Below are positions 24,657 through 36,095 of a DNA stretch of 64,000 nucleotides, in pieces. Below the pieces are notes generated by a model. That model saw nothing but the letters and a program-made list of their open reading frames with translations, had not been told where the DNA came from and made no database searches. The stretch covers positions 62,001-126,000 of the forward strand of contig JAJXWH010000003.1 in the NCBI GenBank assembly GCA_021781745.1, in the 5' to 3' direction. Origin of the DNA: Bacillota bacterium (GTDB lineage Bacteria; Bacillota; Clostridia; Clostridiales; Clostridiaceae). Every line of letters begins with the position of its first letter. Position 1 is the first letter of the stretch. A program made the position numbers and the translations under genes.

Positions 24657-25352
24657 CTACTTCATACTCATTTCACCATCTGCAAACTTGTATTTCTTTG
24701 TAGATAATTTATATATAATACACTCTTTAGTGGCTATAATTTCTTCTTTTAAGCCATCTACCGTGTCATTTATATCAACCTGTTTATCTCCATTTTTTAA
24801 TTTACTAATTATTTCTTTATTTATATCTGAATAGTCTCTATTTTCTTGGTCAGTAAATGCTTCTATGTACTTTTTAAATGATGTTTTGCCTAAATCAAAA
24901 TTATTATCTTTTATAGCTGCATCTCCATCAAAATTTAAACTTAATTCTAAGCTTATGTCACCTGTTTCTAAATTATCTCCATATGTCTTCATACCAAAAT
25001 ACATACTTTCAATTTTATTTGCTTCCGGATTCTTATTATCAAAGTATATAAAATTATCATCTACATTCTCATCTTTTTCTTTTTCTATTTTATCATCCTT
25101 TGTATATTTTACCCCTAAATCCTTGGTTATATTCTCCATCTTTGATAATTTATCTTTAAATACTTTCTGTGTTTGATCTAAAGTATAATTTTTTGCCCAT
25201 TTTCCTTCTAAATTTTGATCACTGGAATCAGTACTTTCCACAGTCTTTGTCTCAGTCTTTTTTTCAGCGTTCTCCGCTGCACTTTTACAGCCTACTAATG
25301 AAGTTACAACCACGAGTCCCATTAATAGACTTAATATTTTTTTAGACACCAA
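24657..25352 (-). CDS. lipoprotein of unknown function
   Basis: A 231-residue exported lipoprotein with signal helix and lipobox LVGC (Cys near residue 22), then a charged linker and a mixed alpha/beta domain. The start is TTG (25352) or GTG (25349); GGGGGGAG favours the GTG. First gene of a pair with the RDD-like protein. No family recognised. Confidence 0.75.
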   Translation of the reverse strand: MVSKKILSLLMGLVVVTSLVGCKSAAENAEKKTETKTVESTDSSDQNLEGKWAKNYTLDQTQKVFKDKLSKMENITKDLGVKYTKDDKIEKEKDENVDDNFIYFDNKNPEANKIESMYFGMKTYGDNLETGDISLELSLNFDGDAAIKDNNFDLGKTSFKKYIEAFTDQENRDYSDINKEIISKLKNGDKQVDINDTVDGLKEEIIATKECIIYKLSTKKYKFADGEMSMK

Positions 25353-25602
25353 ATCTCCCCCCTATTTCTATAGATAATATTTTCATGCCTAATTATTACA
25401 TAGTAAATGAATAATATAATTTTATCACCTTTGTATTACAACAATGTGTCAATTATACACTTTTTATTTATTTCTAAGATTATTTAATCTATTTATATAA
25501 TTTTTCTATAAAAAAACAACATGTATTTCTATTATATATTTTTTTAACCTTTCATGCAATTATTATCATTTGCTGCATTTTATGAAATCAGCTTATAAAC
25601 TA

Positions 25603-26298
25603 TTAAGTTTCTATATATTCTTTTATTTTTTCAAACATTTTTTCTCCAATTCCATTTACGTTCTTTATTTCTTCAATTGACTTAAAGTTCCCATTTTTCT
25701 CTCTATATTCAATTATACTTTTAGCCTTTGAATCACCTATACCATTTAATGTCTTTAATTCTTCTAGTGTTGCACTATTTATATTTACTTTTTTATTAAT
25801 ATTATTTTGACTATTAAAATTGATATTAGTTGTATTAGGTTCAGCACCTTGTGATTCTGCAGCTTTTTCATTCTTATTTGCAATATAAATCAATTCATGA
25901 TTTTGTAACTTCTTAGCCCTGTTTATGTTACTTACATCTGCATTTTCAGTTAATCCTCCTGCTTGTTCTATAAGATCCTTTACTATTGAATCTTCATTTA
26001 ATATATACACATCTGGTTTCTTCACTTCACCCTTAATTTCTACCACAATATTTTTATCTTTCAACTCAATATTTGTTTTCTTATTATCTGCACTATCCTT
26101 GTTTGTTGCTGCATCACCATTTTTATTAACTGTCTTATCTGTATCTCCTGTACTCTCTACAAAAATGCTTTCTGTTTCATTTTTCTTTAATTCTTTATAA
26201 CCAGATTTAAAATATAAAACTCCAGCCGCAATTAACATAATAGCCAGTATAGCGAAAATTCCTACCTTCTTCTTATCTTTCAAAAACTCCTGTACCAA
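25603..26298 (-). CDS. comEA: ComEA-like DNA-binding protein
   Basis: A 231-residue protein anchored by one N-terminal helix (about 12-29). An extracellular SLBB domain (about 75-135: IVVEIKGEVKKPDVYIL) is followed by two helix-hairpin-helix motifs (about 168-230: VNINSATLEELKTLNGIG, NVNGIGEKMFEKI). ComEA binds incoming DNA at the outer face of the membrane during competence. The start is a TTG with AGGAGAG upstream. comEC is not adjacent. Positions 25353-25602 upstream of the next gene hold nothing I can identify. Confidence 0.9.
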   Translation of the reverse strand: MVQEFLKDKKKVGIFAILAIMLIAAGVLYFKSGYKELKKNETESIFVESTGDTDKTVNKNGDAATNKDSADNKKTNIELKDKNIVVEIKGEVKKPDVYILNEDSIVKDLIEQAGGLTENADVSNINRAKKLQNHELIYIANKNEKAAESQGAEPNTTNINFNSQNNINKKVNINSATLEELKTLNGIGDSKAKSIIEYREKNGNFKSIEEIKNVNGIGEKMFEKIKEYIET

Positions 26299-26492
26299 TA
26301 TTTTCTCTCCTATCAGTTTTCTATATTAAATAGCTTAATATTAGAGCATACACTTTCCATTATTGCCACTTTAATTTAATACTAGACTATTATTGAAATT
26401 ACCATTAACTTTATATAGCATTAATTAATTATTTTTGGTACAATGTATTTTGAGTATAATTAAAAATAATTTAATATAATTTGGAGAATATT

Positions 26493-27722
26493 ATGAGACG
26501 ACTTTTAAGAACACTTAACATATTATTTTTGTTTTTATTTTCCTTTACCTATGCTAATGTTCAAGCAGAAACTATAGAGCCACAAATTAATGCTGAAGGC
26601 TCGATTTTAATCGATGCTTCTACTGGAGAAGTATTATTTGGTAAAAACGAAGAAAAATCTTTTGAACCTGCTTCAACTACTAAAGTAATGACAGCAATTA
26701 TTACTTTAGAGAAATGTAAGTTAGATGATGAAGTTACAGTTCAGGAGGATTTTACAAAAATAGATGGAACTGCTATTGGACTATTAAAAGGTGATGTGTT
26801 AACTGTGAAAGACTTACTTTTTGGACTTCTTCTGGAGTCTGGAAACGATTGTGCGAATGCTTTAGCTGATCATATTTCTGGCAGCGTGCCTGAATTTGCA
26901 AAGCTTATGAATGCAAAAGCAAAGGAGCTTGGGGCTTTACATACTAATTTTAAAAATCCAAGTGGATTGCCAGATCCAGAGCATACTACAACAGCACATG
27001 ATTTAGCTTTATTTTTAAGAGAAGCTATAAAAAATAAAGATTACATGAGTATAACTAATACTCCTTACTATACAATAACTCTTAAGAATAATCCTGGCAA
27101 AACAATTGTAGTAAATAACAAGAATTATATGATTAATAAAAATTCTAAATACTATTATCCATATGCCATATCAGGTAAAAATGGATACACTTTGAAAGCA
27201 AATCAAACTTATGTTGCTGCTGCACAAAAAGATGGTCATGTTCTTGTTGCTGCATTCTTAAACGCACTTAATAAAGATCAAAATTTTAAAGATATGCAAA
27301 CAGTTTTCAATTATGGATTTAATAACTATTCCTTAGTGCATCTCTATAAAAAAGGTGATCAAATTTCAGAATATAAAATAACTGATGACCTTACAATACC
27401 TTTAATTAGCTCAAAGGATATAGATTATGTAGTTCCTAAAGGACAGGAAAACTCGGTGTCTTCTGAAATTAAGATAGAAGATAAAGATTTGAGTAAACAG
27501 TCTTTTAATAAGGGTGACAATATTTTAACAGGAACAATTTATGTAAATAATAAAGAATATACAACAGTTGATTTAGAAGCAGGAGTTTCTAGATTTTATG
27601 AATCACCAATTAAGGCATTAACTCAAAAAAACAATTTACCAATTCTTATTAGCTCATCTATTGCTGTCTTAGCTGGAGCGTTTGGCATAAGGAAATTTTT
27701 AAAGAGTAAACTAAAAAAGTAA
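26493..27722 (+). CDS. D-alanyl-D-alanine carboxypeptidase (S11 family), KNG variant
   Basis: A 409-residue low-molecular-weight PBP. Signal peptide to about residue 25. Catalytic S61-T-T-K64 and S116-G-N are standard. The third motif, normally KTG, reads K229-N-G in this protein (ISGKNGYT). The C-terminal PBP5-like domain is followed by a transmembrane tail (about 385-402) with basic end. It trims pentapeptide side chains outside the membrane. TTTGGAGAATATT precedes the ATG; an in-frame TTG upstream overlaps the ribosome site. A terminator hairpin follows. Confidence 0.92.
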   Translation: MRRLLRTLNILFLFLFSFTYANVQAETIEPQINAEGSILIDASTGEVLFGKNEEKSFEPASTTKVMTAIITLEKCKLDDEVTVQEDFTKIDGTAIGLLKGDVLTVKDLLFGLLLESGNDCANALADHISGSVPEFAKLMNAKAKELGALHTNFKNPSGLPDPEHTTTAHDLALFLREAIKNKDYMSITNTPYYTITLKNNPGKTIVVNNKNYMINKNSKYYYPYAISGKNGYTLKANQTYVAAAQKDGHVLVAAFLNALNKDQNFKDMQTVFNYGFNNYSLVHLYKKGDQISEYKITDDLTIPLISSKDIDYVVPKGQENSVSSEIKIEDKDLSKQSFNKGDNILTGTIYVNNKEYTTVDLEAGVSRFYESPIKALTQKNNLPILISSSIAVLAGAFGIRKFLKSKLKK

Positions 27723-27737
27723 ATTTATTATATAAGT

Positions 27738-27766
27738 AAAAGGAAGCTATTTAGGCTTCCTTATTT
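27738..27766 (+). terminator. terminator of the carboxypeptidase gene
   Basis: An AAGGAAGC / GCTTCCTT stem followed by ATTTAT. It also separates the converging asd gene. Confidence 0.65.
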
Positions 27767-27777
27767 ATATGATAATT

Positions 27778-28863
27778 TTATTTTGCAGTCAAATATCCGC
27801 AAGCTTTCAAATACTCAGCAGATAAAACACCACCGCCTGCTGCACCTCTTAAAGTGTTGTGAGAAAGGCATACAAATTTATAATCAAATATCTTATCTTC
27901 CCTTAATCTTCCCATAGATATTCCCATTCCTTTTTCATAATCTCTATCTAAATTAGTTTGAGGTCTATTGTTTTCTGTGAAATACTTCAAAAACTTCTTT
28001 GGTGCACTTGGAAGATTCAAAACAATTTCTGGTGCCTTGAAACTTTCCCATGCACTTATTATTTGCTCAATCGAAGGCTTTTTCTTAAAGGTTACATAAA
28101 CTGCAGCTAAATGTCCATTAGTCACAGGCACTCTAATACATTGAGTTGTAATAACAGGATTATTGGTATTTATGATTTTGCCATCCTCTATTTTTCCCCA
28201 TATTTTCAATGGCTCATTTTCACTTTTTTCTTCCTCTCCATCAATAAATGGAATAACATTATCTAGAATTTCAGAACATTCATCGAAGGTTTTTCCAGCC
28301 CCAGAAATTGCTTGGTAAGTGCACGCAAGAATAGTTTGTGGCTCATATTCTAAAAGTGCATTTATTGGAGGTACGTAGCTTTGAATCGAGCAATTTGGTT
28401 TTACCGCTATAAAACCTCTTGTTGTTCCTAACCTCTTCTTTTGACTTTCAATAATTTGTGCATGAACCCCATTTATTTCAGGGATCAAAACTGGTACATC
28501 TTCTACATTTCTATTTGCTGAATTATTTGAAACAACAGGTGTCTCATGTTTAGCATAATCTTCTTCAAGCAATTTAGTTTGCTTCTTATCTAAAGAAATT
28601 GCACAAAAAACGAAATCAACTTTATTACAAATATTTTCCACTTCAAAGGCATCCCTAACTATCATATTTTTATATTTCTCAGGTAATGGCGTAGTCATCT
28701 TCCACCTATTACCTACTGCTTTTTCATATGTCATTCCTGATGAATTTTTACTTGCAGCTAATACAGTTACTTCAAACCAAGGATGATTTTCTAAAAGACA
28801 TGCAAATCTTTGGCCTACCATACCTGTAGCCCCTATTATTCCTACTCTCAACTTATTACTCAT
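27778..28863 (-). CDS. asd: aspartate-semialdehyde dehydrogenase
   Basis: A 361-residue enzyme reducing aspartyl phosphate to aspartate semialdehyde, feeding lysine/diaminopimelate, threonine and methionine synthesis. NADP loop GIIGATGMVGQRF at the N-terminus, catalytic Cys in VKPNCSIQSY, and QAISGAGKT. The fungal/archaeal-type ending SHNTLRGAAGGGVLSAEY is present. AAGAGGTGA precedes the ATG at 28863; the upstream in-frame GTG lies inside that site. Divergent from a LysR regulator. Confidence 0.95.
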   Translation of the reverse strand: MSNKLRVGIIGATGMVGQRFACLLENHPWFEVTVLAASKNSSGMTYEKAVGNRWKMTTPLPEKYKNMIVRDAFEVENICNKVDFVFCAISLDKKQTKLLEEDYAKHETPVVSNNSANRNVEDVPVLIPEINGVHAQIIESQKKRLGTTRGFIAVKPNCSIQSYVPPINALLEYEPQTILACTYQAISGAGKTFDECSEILDNVIPFIDGEEEKSENEPLKIWGKIEDGKIINTNNPVITTQCIRVPVTNGHLAAVYVTFKKKPSIEQIISAWESFKAPEIVLNLPSAPKKFLKYFTENNRPQTNLDRDYEKGMGISMGRLREDKIFDYKFVCLSHNTLRGAAGGGVLSAEYLKACGYLTAK

Positions 28864-28987
28864 TAATAAAATCACCTCTTAAAATTAATTTTGCCTATCT
28901 ATTATAAATATGATATCATTTATATATATATTAGTAAAATTGATAATTTCTATTAGTATAATCGATTTTTTTGATGGAGATGATTTC

Positions 28988-29884
28988 ATGGATTTTAAGC
29001 AGCTTAATGCTTTTTTAACTATAAGCAAACTTCAAAGCTTTACTAAGGCTGCCGAAACCTTAGGTTATGCTCAATCTAGCATAACTACTCAAATTAAACT
29101 TTTAGAAAGTGAACTTGGCGTAAAACTCTTTGAAAGAATAGGTAAGAACGTTACACTGACTCATGAAGGAAAGAAGCTTTTGCCATATGCAAAACAGATG
29201 CTTAAATTATCAAACGATATTAAAAATACAGTATTTAACACAGAATCCCCAAGCGGAACTCTAACTATTGGTGCTGCAGAATCACTATGTGTTTTAAGAC
29301 TTCCTGAAATTCTTAAGGAATACAGAAAACTTTATCCTGAAGTGGAAGTATCACTGAAGTTCGGAAGCTGTGCTGAATTTAGATACTTTTTAAATGATAA
29401 TATAATCGATGTAGCCTTTTCCTTAGGTATTAAAATAGATTCTGAGGAATTTATATCAGAAGTAGAAGTTCCAGAGCCAATGTTACTTTTAGCTTATCCT
29501 GGTCATCCACTTATAAATAAGAAAGAAGTATTTCCAAAAAATATTGAAATGGAGCCGCTGATTTTAACTGAGATGGGCTGCAGCTATAGAGCTGCTTTGG
29601 AAAACATCTTAAATAGCTGTAATGTAAAGCCAAATATAGCTTTAGAAACCGGAAGTGTTCAAGCTATAAAACAATTTACAATGAGCGGACTTGGAATAAC
29701 ATTGCTTCCAAAAGTTGCTGTAGAAGATGAAATTTCTAGTGGAAAACTCATTCCTTTAAACTGGGTAGGCCCTGATTTCGGAATAATATCTCAAGTGCTT
29801 TATCATAAGGATAAATGGATCTCTCCAGCACTCAGAGAATTTCTAAAATTATCAAGAGATTTTATGGATTCTTACTCAAATTAA
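28988..29884 (+). CDS. LysR-family transcription regulator
   Basis: A 298-residue regulator. Residues 1-60 form the LysR HTH (MDFKQLNAFLTISKLQSFTK, QSSITTQIKLLESELGVKLF). Residues 90-290 form the effector-binding fold (TIGAAESLCVLRLPEIL). The ATG at 28988 follows GATGGAGATG; the open frame ahead of it is not protein-like. It is divergent from asd across about 125 bp, so asd is a candidate target by position only. The effector is unknown. Confidence 0.92.
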   Translation: MDFKQLNAFLTISKLQSFTKAAETLGYAQSSITTQIKLLESELGVKLFERIGKNVTLTHEGKKLLPYAKQMLKLSNDIKNTVFNTESPSGTLTIGAAESLCVLRLPEILKEYRKLYPEVEVSLKFGSCAEFRYFLNDNIIDVAFSLGIKIDSEEFISEVEVPEPMLLLAYPGHPLINKKEVFPKNIEMEPLILTEMGCSYRAALENILNSCNVKPNIALETGSVQAIKQFTMSGLGITLLPKVAVEDEISSGKLIPLNWVGPDFGIISQVLYHKDKWISPALREFLKLSRDFMDSYSN

Positions 29885-29913
29885 CATTGCTTTAGATATA
29901 ATTTGAAACAAGT

Positions 29914-29947
29914 AAAAGACATTCAAATTATAATGAATGTCTTTTAT
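29914..29947. terminator. terminator between the LysR and pseudouridine synthase genes
   Basis: An AAAAGACATTC / GAATGTCTTTT stem with a 10-nt loop, serving converging genes. Confidence 0.8.
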
Positions 29948-29951
29948 TAAT

Positions 29952-30854
29952 TTATTTTAATTTATTTATTAATTCCTTCATATCTTCTGGAAGTTCTGCC
30001 CTTAAAGAAAGCATTTCTCCACTTCTTGGAGATTTAAAATCTAAACCATAGGCATGAAGTGCCTGTCTTTTGATTAAATTTTCTTCTTCCTCTCCATAAC
30101 CATATAAAGTGTCTCCATAAATTGGATGACCCAGATGACTTAAATGTACTCTAATTTGATGAGTCCTTCCAGTTTCTAATTTACATTCCACTAAACTTGA
30201 ATCACTAAATTCTTCAACAACTTTAAAATGCGTTATACTTCTTTGACCTCTTTCATCAATCACCCTTCTTGTTCCATTTTCAATTCCTTCAGGTTTATAT
30301 ATTGGTAAATCAATGGTTCCCTGCTTTTCTTTCATAATTCCGTGAACTATTGCTAAATATTTTTTTCCAACCTTATTTTCACTCATTTCTTTTGATAACA
30401 TTCCGTGTGAAAATTGGTTTTTAGCAATTATAATAAGACCTGATGTATTCATGTCCAGTCTTGAAACTAATCTAACTATGCAGTTTTGATTGCTCTCCAT
30501 AAAGTAATTGATTACCCCATTTGCTAGGGTTCCACTTTGATAGCTTTTAGTCGGATGAACCACCATAAAAGGCTTTTTGTTAACTACTAAAATATCTTCA
30601 TCTTCATAAACTATATCTATATCCATCTTTTCTGGAGCTATATCTTGGCTTTCATCCTTCGCTAAATCAATTTTAATAATTTCTCCTGAATTTAATACTC
30701 TATTCATCTTTACTACCTCTCCATTGACAAATATTCTTTTGCCAAGAGATGCACTCCTTATTAAGCGCGTTGATAGCCCAAGTTCATTTTTTAAGTATTC
30801 TCTTATTTTAGTTCCCTTCTCTATATCCATTACCTGTTTTTCTAAAATGCTCAT
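29952..30854 (-). CDS. RluA-family pseudouridine synthase (RluD-like)
   Basis: A 300-residue enzyme isomerising uridines in rRNA. N-terminal S4 RNA-binding domain (about 15-75: STRLIRSASLGKRIFVNGEV). Catalytic domain with the RLDMNTSG motif holding the catalytic Asp, then GRTHQIRVHLSHLGHPIYGD. The target uridines cannot be told from sequence. Downstream of the LCP gene on the same strand. Confidence 0.94.
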   Translation of the reverse strand: MSILEKQVMDIEKGTKIREYLKNELGLSTRLIRSASLGKRIFVNGEVVKMNRVLNSGEIIKIDLAKDESQDIAPEKMDIDIVYEDEDILVVNKKPFMVVHPTKSYQSGTLANGVINYFMESNQNCIVRLVSRLDMNTSGLIIIAKNQFSHGMLSKEMSENKVGKKYLAIVHGIMKEKQGTIDLPIYKPEGIENGTRRVIDERGQRSITHFKVVEEFSDSSLVECKLETGRTHQIRVHLSHLGHPIYGDTLYGYGEEEENLIKRQALHAYGLDFKSPRSGEMLSLRAELPEDMKELINKLK

Positions 30855-30939
30855 TTAACTACTCTTCTCCTCACGAAATTCAATTCAGAACAAATTTTTA
30901 TCCACATTTTTTCCTATAATATCAAAATTAATCCACAGA

Positions 30940-32235
30940 TTATTCCCCAAACTTTGAAAAATCTTTACCTAAAATTATGATCACATCGTAATCATTATAT
31001 TCTGCTTTATTATCTTTACTATCAGTATTTTTAATATTCAAATCCTGCATAACTGTCTCTAGCTTGCTGTTATCATTAGATAAAATAACACTTTTATCAC
31101 TTAGCTCAGTATTCCCTGTATCAATTTTTGTGTACCCTAGATTATTTAATTCTTTTTCTTCTTTAGCTGCTAAACCATTAATCTTAGTAGCATTTAATAT
31201 TTTTATTCTAATATTATCTTTTGATACATTTCCTGTTGAACTTTTAGAAGGTACAGAAGAAATAAGTGATGATAATAAACTCTTATTTGCACTTCTATCA
31301 AATATCAAATATGACTCTATATCTATTGTTTTTGGTGTTCCAACTACAGTTGTCATTGTCATGTTTTCCTTTTTTATATTCATAAACTTTAGCCCATAAC
31401 TTAAAATTTGGGATGGTGACATATTTGTTTCAACATTATCACCTAAAGCTGACATAATTTTAGATATTCTAAATAATATAAGAGGGCTCGTACACTTATC
31501 AACAACCTTTGAAATGAATTTTTGCTGATTCTCTATTCTATCTAAATCTCCGTTAGCCAATCCACTTCCATCATTATTTTTTCTCCATCTAAAAAATTCT
31601 TCAGCTTTCTTTCCATCTAAGTGCACAGTTTCTCCAGCTTTAAAGTTAATATGAAGATTTTGAGCATCATCATCGTAAATCATATTTCTCTCAATTTTCA
31701 TATCAACGCCTCCAATAGCGTCAATAATTTCTCGGAAAGCATTATAATCAATTCTAACTATATAATTTATATTTACGCTTAATAGTTTTTCAACCTCTGA
31801 TTTTATTTTAGGATAACCACCAACGGCATAGGCTGCATTTATTTTAGCATTTTTACCATTAATATTTATTAATATATCTCTTGGAACTGATACAAGGCGC
31901 ACATCTTTAGTTTGAGGATTATAATTTAATACCATTATTGTATCTGTTCTTTTAATTGAATCGTTATCCACCTGCTTAGGATCTCCTATATCCATACCAA
32001 GTAATAAAATATTTACCGGGCCATTTGAAGATACATCTGTACTGCTTGGCATGGACTTGCTTCCTATCTTCATTAATGCAGAAACGCCTGATATCATTGA
32101 AACTATTATGAAAGTTATTATAAGAGCAATTATTCCCAAAACTATTTTTTCAGGTCTTGTTGTAGAATCATCATTCTTTCTAAAAATTCTTAAGATTCCC
32201 TTTTGTTTTTTCTTATTACTTAGTCTTCTTCCCAT
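30940..32235 (-). CDS. LytR-CpsA-Psr family cell-wall glycopolymer transferase
   Basis: A 431-residue membrane protein. A cytoplasmic basic N-terminus is followed by one transmembrane helix (about 31-54) and the LCP domain (about 72-260: NILLLGMD, KRTDTIMVL, VSVPRDILI). A C-terminal LytR_C domain (about 340-430: IRIKILNATKINGLA) completes it. LCP proteins attach teichoic acids or other glycopolymers to peptidoglycan. It sits downstream of yqeK in the nadD-yqeK series. Confidence 0.92.
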   Translation of the reverse strand: MGRRLSNKKKQKGILRIFRKNDDSTTRPEKIVLGIIALIITFIIVSMISGVSALMKIGSKSMPSSTDVSSNGPVNILLLGMDIGDPKQVDNDSIKRTDTIMVLNYNPQTKDVRLVSVPRDILININGKNAKINAAYAVGGYPKIKSEVEKLLSVNINYIVRIDYNAFREIIDAIGGVDMKIERNMIYDDDAQNLHINFKAGETVHLDGKKAEEFFRWRKNNDGSGLANGDLDRIENQQKFISKVVDKCTSPLILFRISKIMSALGDNVETNMSPSQILSYGLKFMNIKKENMTMTTVVGTPKTIDIESYLIFDRSANKSLLSSLISSVPSKSSTGNVSKDNIRIKILNATKINGLAAKEEKELNNLGYTKIDTGNTELSDKSVILSNDNSKLETVMQDLNIKNTDSKDNKAEYNDYDVIIILGKDFSKFGE

Positions 32236-32302
32236 GCATTCACCCCTTTTATGTGCAGAATTTAATTATTATTTATACGCCCAATTAATTTGTTCTTCAA
32301 AT

Positions 32303-32887
32303 TTAAATTTTAAATTTAGAATCGAATAAGAAATAATTTCTAGCCTTCATAGTGTTTTCGTCAATTAATAAATTTTTAGTTAGTAAAAACTCTATACTGC
32401 GAGTTAATCCATAATATACTCCCAAGTCTAAATTTTCAAAAGTAAGCTTTCTTATTTCTTCAACTCCTTGAAAATCTCTACTTGGTTCTATCATATCTGC
32501 AATATAAATAATCTTAGTTAATATTGACATATTTTCTTTTCCTGTTGTATGCCATCTTATAGCATCTAAGACGTCTTCATCCTCTATTCCAAGTTTATCT
32601 TTAGCCTCTATGGGAGCAATAATACCATGCCATAGATTTGGATTCTTTTCTTCTACTTCTGAAAGAACGATATTATTTTTTTCCATTATTTCTTTCATTC
32701 TATCTTTTTTTAAATTTTTAGCCACATCATGAGCAAGGGCTGCAATTACAGCTTTTTCTTTAGAAATACCATTTAATTTAGCTAATTTTTTGGCAGTTTC
32801 TGCAACTCCCAAGATATGCTCATATCTCTTCTCTACAATATTTTCTTTAAGATATAACTTTATTTCTTCTATAGATAACAAAATCAT
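32303..32887 (-). CDS. yqeK: HD-domain bis(5'-nucleosyl)-tetraphosphatase, YqeK family
   Basis: A 194-residue metal-dependent phosphohydrolase expected to cleave Ap4A symmetrically. HD motifs: HILGVAET, AALAHDVAKN, LWHGIIAPIEA, DAIRWHTTG and YIADMIEPSR. The gene follows nadD by 38 nt, the usual Firmicute neighbourhood. The start could be the ATG at 32887 or a TTG six bases later. Confidence 0.93.
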   Translation of the reverse strand: MILLSIEEIKLYLKENIVEKRYEHILGVAETAKKLAKLNGISKEKAVIAALAHDVAKNLKKDRMKEIMEKNNIVLSEVEEKNPNLWHGIIAPIEAKDKLGIEDEDVLDAIRWHTTGKENMSILTKIIYIADMIEPSRDFQGVEEIRKLTFENLDLGVYYGLTRSIEFLLTKNLLIDENTMKARNYFLFDSKFKI

Positions 32888-32925
32888 TTCCTCCTAATAT
32901 TTAAATATCAAAGTATTTATTGCTT

Positions 32926-33549
32926 TTAGTCCTCATCTTTATCTGAATATAATCCTTTTTTATAAATAATATCTACAACTTTTTGGGGAACAAAAAAATC
33001 TATTCTCTTATTATGTTTTACTAATTCTCTTATTTCAGTTGACGATATTTCTAGTTGTTTTAAATCTAAGATTATTATTTTCCCATTATACTTCTTTTCT
33101 ATTATTTGTTTTCTCTCTAACATTTCTGTTTTACTAATACCACCTCTTGAAAATACCACAAGTGTAGCTAAAGAAAAAATTTTTTGAACTTCTTTCCATT
33201 TTTCCATATTAAATAAGCAGTCTGCTCCTGTTATAAAAAACAGTTCTTTTTCTTCACCATGAATATTTTCTTTAAAATATTCCAATGTTTCATAAGTAAA
33301 GCTAAGACCTCCTTTTTCAATTTCATAATCTGAAATTGAAAATTCACTAAAAGGTTCAATTGCCGCTTTAACCATATCATATCTCAATTTAGAGTCAGTA
33401 ATCATACTATCAGCTTTAAGCGGCTGAGTGCCTGCAGGCATAAAAACTACTTCATCCAAATCTAACTGTTCCTTAGCTTCATAAGCTATATATAAATGTG
33501 CATAATGTATAGGATCAAAAGTCCCACCTATTATACCATATCGTTTCAT
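32926..33549 (-). CDS. nadD: nicotinate-nucleotide adenylyltransferase
   Basis: A 207-residue enzyme that adenylates nicotinate mononucleotide in NAD synthesis. GIIGGTFDPIHYAHL holds the nucleotidyltransferase HxxH-type motif; ISSTEIRE is the second signature; TGADCLFNMEKWK is typical of NadD. In operon with yqeK. Confidence 0.96.
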   Translation of the reverse strand: MKRYGIIGGTFDPIHYAHLYIAYEAKEQLDLDEVVFMPAGTQPLKADSMITDSKLRYDMVKAAIEPFSEFSISDYEIEKGGLSFTYETLEYFKENIHGEEKELFFITGADCLFNMEKWKEVQKIFSLATLVVFSRGGISKTEMLERKQIIEKKYNGKIIILDLKQLEISSTEIRELVKHNKRIDFFVPQKVVDIIYKKGLYSDKDED

Positions 33550-33649
33550 AAGCTTTCCTCCAAAAGTAAACTAACTTGGATTAAAAATTCCTTTCTTATT
33601 ATATCATGAAGTATACTTAAATATTATTTTTAATATCTTAAATTTATAA

Positions 33650-33685
33650 AAAAAAGAAGGCTATCATCATGTAAGCCCTCTTTTT
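33650..33685 (-). terminator. terminator of yhbY
   Basis: On the minus strand an AGAGGGCTT / AGCCTTCT stem is followed by TTTTTTT, just past the yhbY stop codon. Confidence 0.8.
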
Positions 33686-33697
33686 ATTTTATAAAAT

Positions 33698-34000
33698 TTA
33701 TTTAGTTGGTAACTCAATTTTTCTCTTTTTTATATTACTTGACTGCTTATATAAAACTATCTTATTACCGATTGCTTGAATTCCTTCACATTTAATCGCT
33801 TTACAAATCATATCTGAGGTTTCTCTGCTATCTAATCCGCTGTTTTCTAATACTTTAATCTTAATTAATTCTCTAGCCTCTAAAGCCTGTGAAACTTGAA
33901 TCAAAAAATTTTCTTCAACACCGTTTTTACCTATTTGGAATATTGGTGTTAAACTATTAGCTAAACCTCTTAAATAAGCTCTTTGTTTTCCTGTTATCAT
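33698..34000 (-). CDS. yhbY: CRS1/YhbY RNA-binding protein
   Basis: A 100-residue single CRM domain protein: MITGKQRAYLRGLAN, the IGKNGV loop, and SDMICKAIKCEGIQAIGN. YhbY associates with pre-50S ribosomal particles. It fits the obg-yhbY-nadD series. AGGAGG precedes the ATG. Confidence 0.95.
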   Translation of the reverse strand: MITGKQRAYLRGLANSLTPIFQIGKNGVEENFLIQVSQALEARELIKIKVLENSGLDSRETSDMICKAIKCEGIQAIGNKIVLYKQSSNIKKRKIELPTK

Positions 34001-34035
34001 TTTTTATCCCTCCTAAATTCTTGTATTAAAATTAT

Positions 34036-35516
<1,481 letters not shown>

Positions 35517-35748
35517 TTATCAAATATAACTGTTCTAATTAAAGTTTGCCTTGCTACAATATAATCTATTCTTTCCCAAAAAATCTCATTTTATTATAGC
35601 ATAGCAGTTCGCATTGAAAAATAACAGTTGAATAATACTAACTTTATTTTATTGCATTAGTATATATCTATTCTATTAGGCATTCGGTTCACTATGAGGA
35701 AAAGCAAACCATATAATCCTTCACTTTCTACTTTCTTTCATGTGCTTA

Positions 35749-35784
35749 AAAAAAGCACTCTTAACCTAAGAGTGCTTTATTTCT
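35749..35784 (-). terminator. terminator of the rplU-prp-rpmA operon
   Basis: AAAGCACTCTTA and TAAGAGTGCTTT arms with a 4-nt loop, then TTTTT on the minus strand, 8 nt past the L27 stop codon. Confidence 0.9.
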
Positions 35785-35791
35785 AAAATAA

Positions 35792-36091
35792 TTATTCAGC
35801 TATTGCTTCAACGTCTACTGGGTAAACACTTGCTTTCTTCTTATCTCTACCAAGTCTTTCGAATTTAACAACTCCGTCAACTTTAGCAAATAAAGTATCG
35901 TCCTTACCTCTTCCAACATTTTCACCTGGATGAATTTTAGTTCCTCTTTGTCTTACAAGAATGTTTCCAGCAAGAACAAATTCTCCATCAGCAGATTTAA
36001 CTCCTAATCTCTTTGATTCAGAGTCTCTACCATTCTTAGAACTACCAACTCCCTTTTTGTGAGCGAATAATTGAAGGTTCATAATTAGCAT
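35792..36091 (-). CDS. rpmA: 50S ribosomal protein L27
   Basis: A 99-residue ribosomal protein. It begins [14 protein letters not shown], i.e. with the Firmicute N-terminal extension that Prp must remove after the NLQLF motif before L27 can function at the peptidyl-transferase centre. [15 protein letters not shown] and [16 protein letters not shown] are diagnostic. GAGGTG precedes the ATG. Confidence 0.98.
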   Translation of the reverse strand: MLIMNLQLFAHKKGVGSSKNGRDSESKRLGVKSADGEFVLAGNILVRQRGTKIHPGENVGRGKDDTLFAKVDGVVKFERLGRDKKKASVYPVDVEAIAE

Positions 36092-36095
36092 GTGA

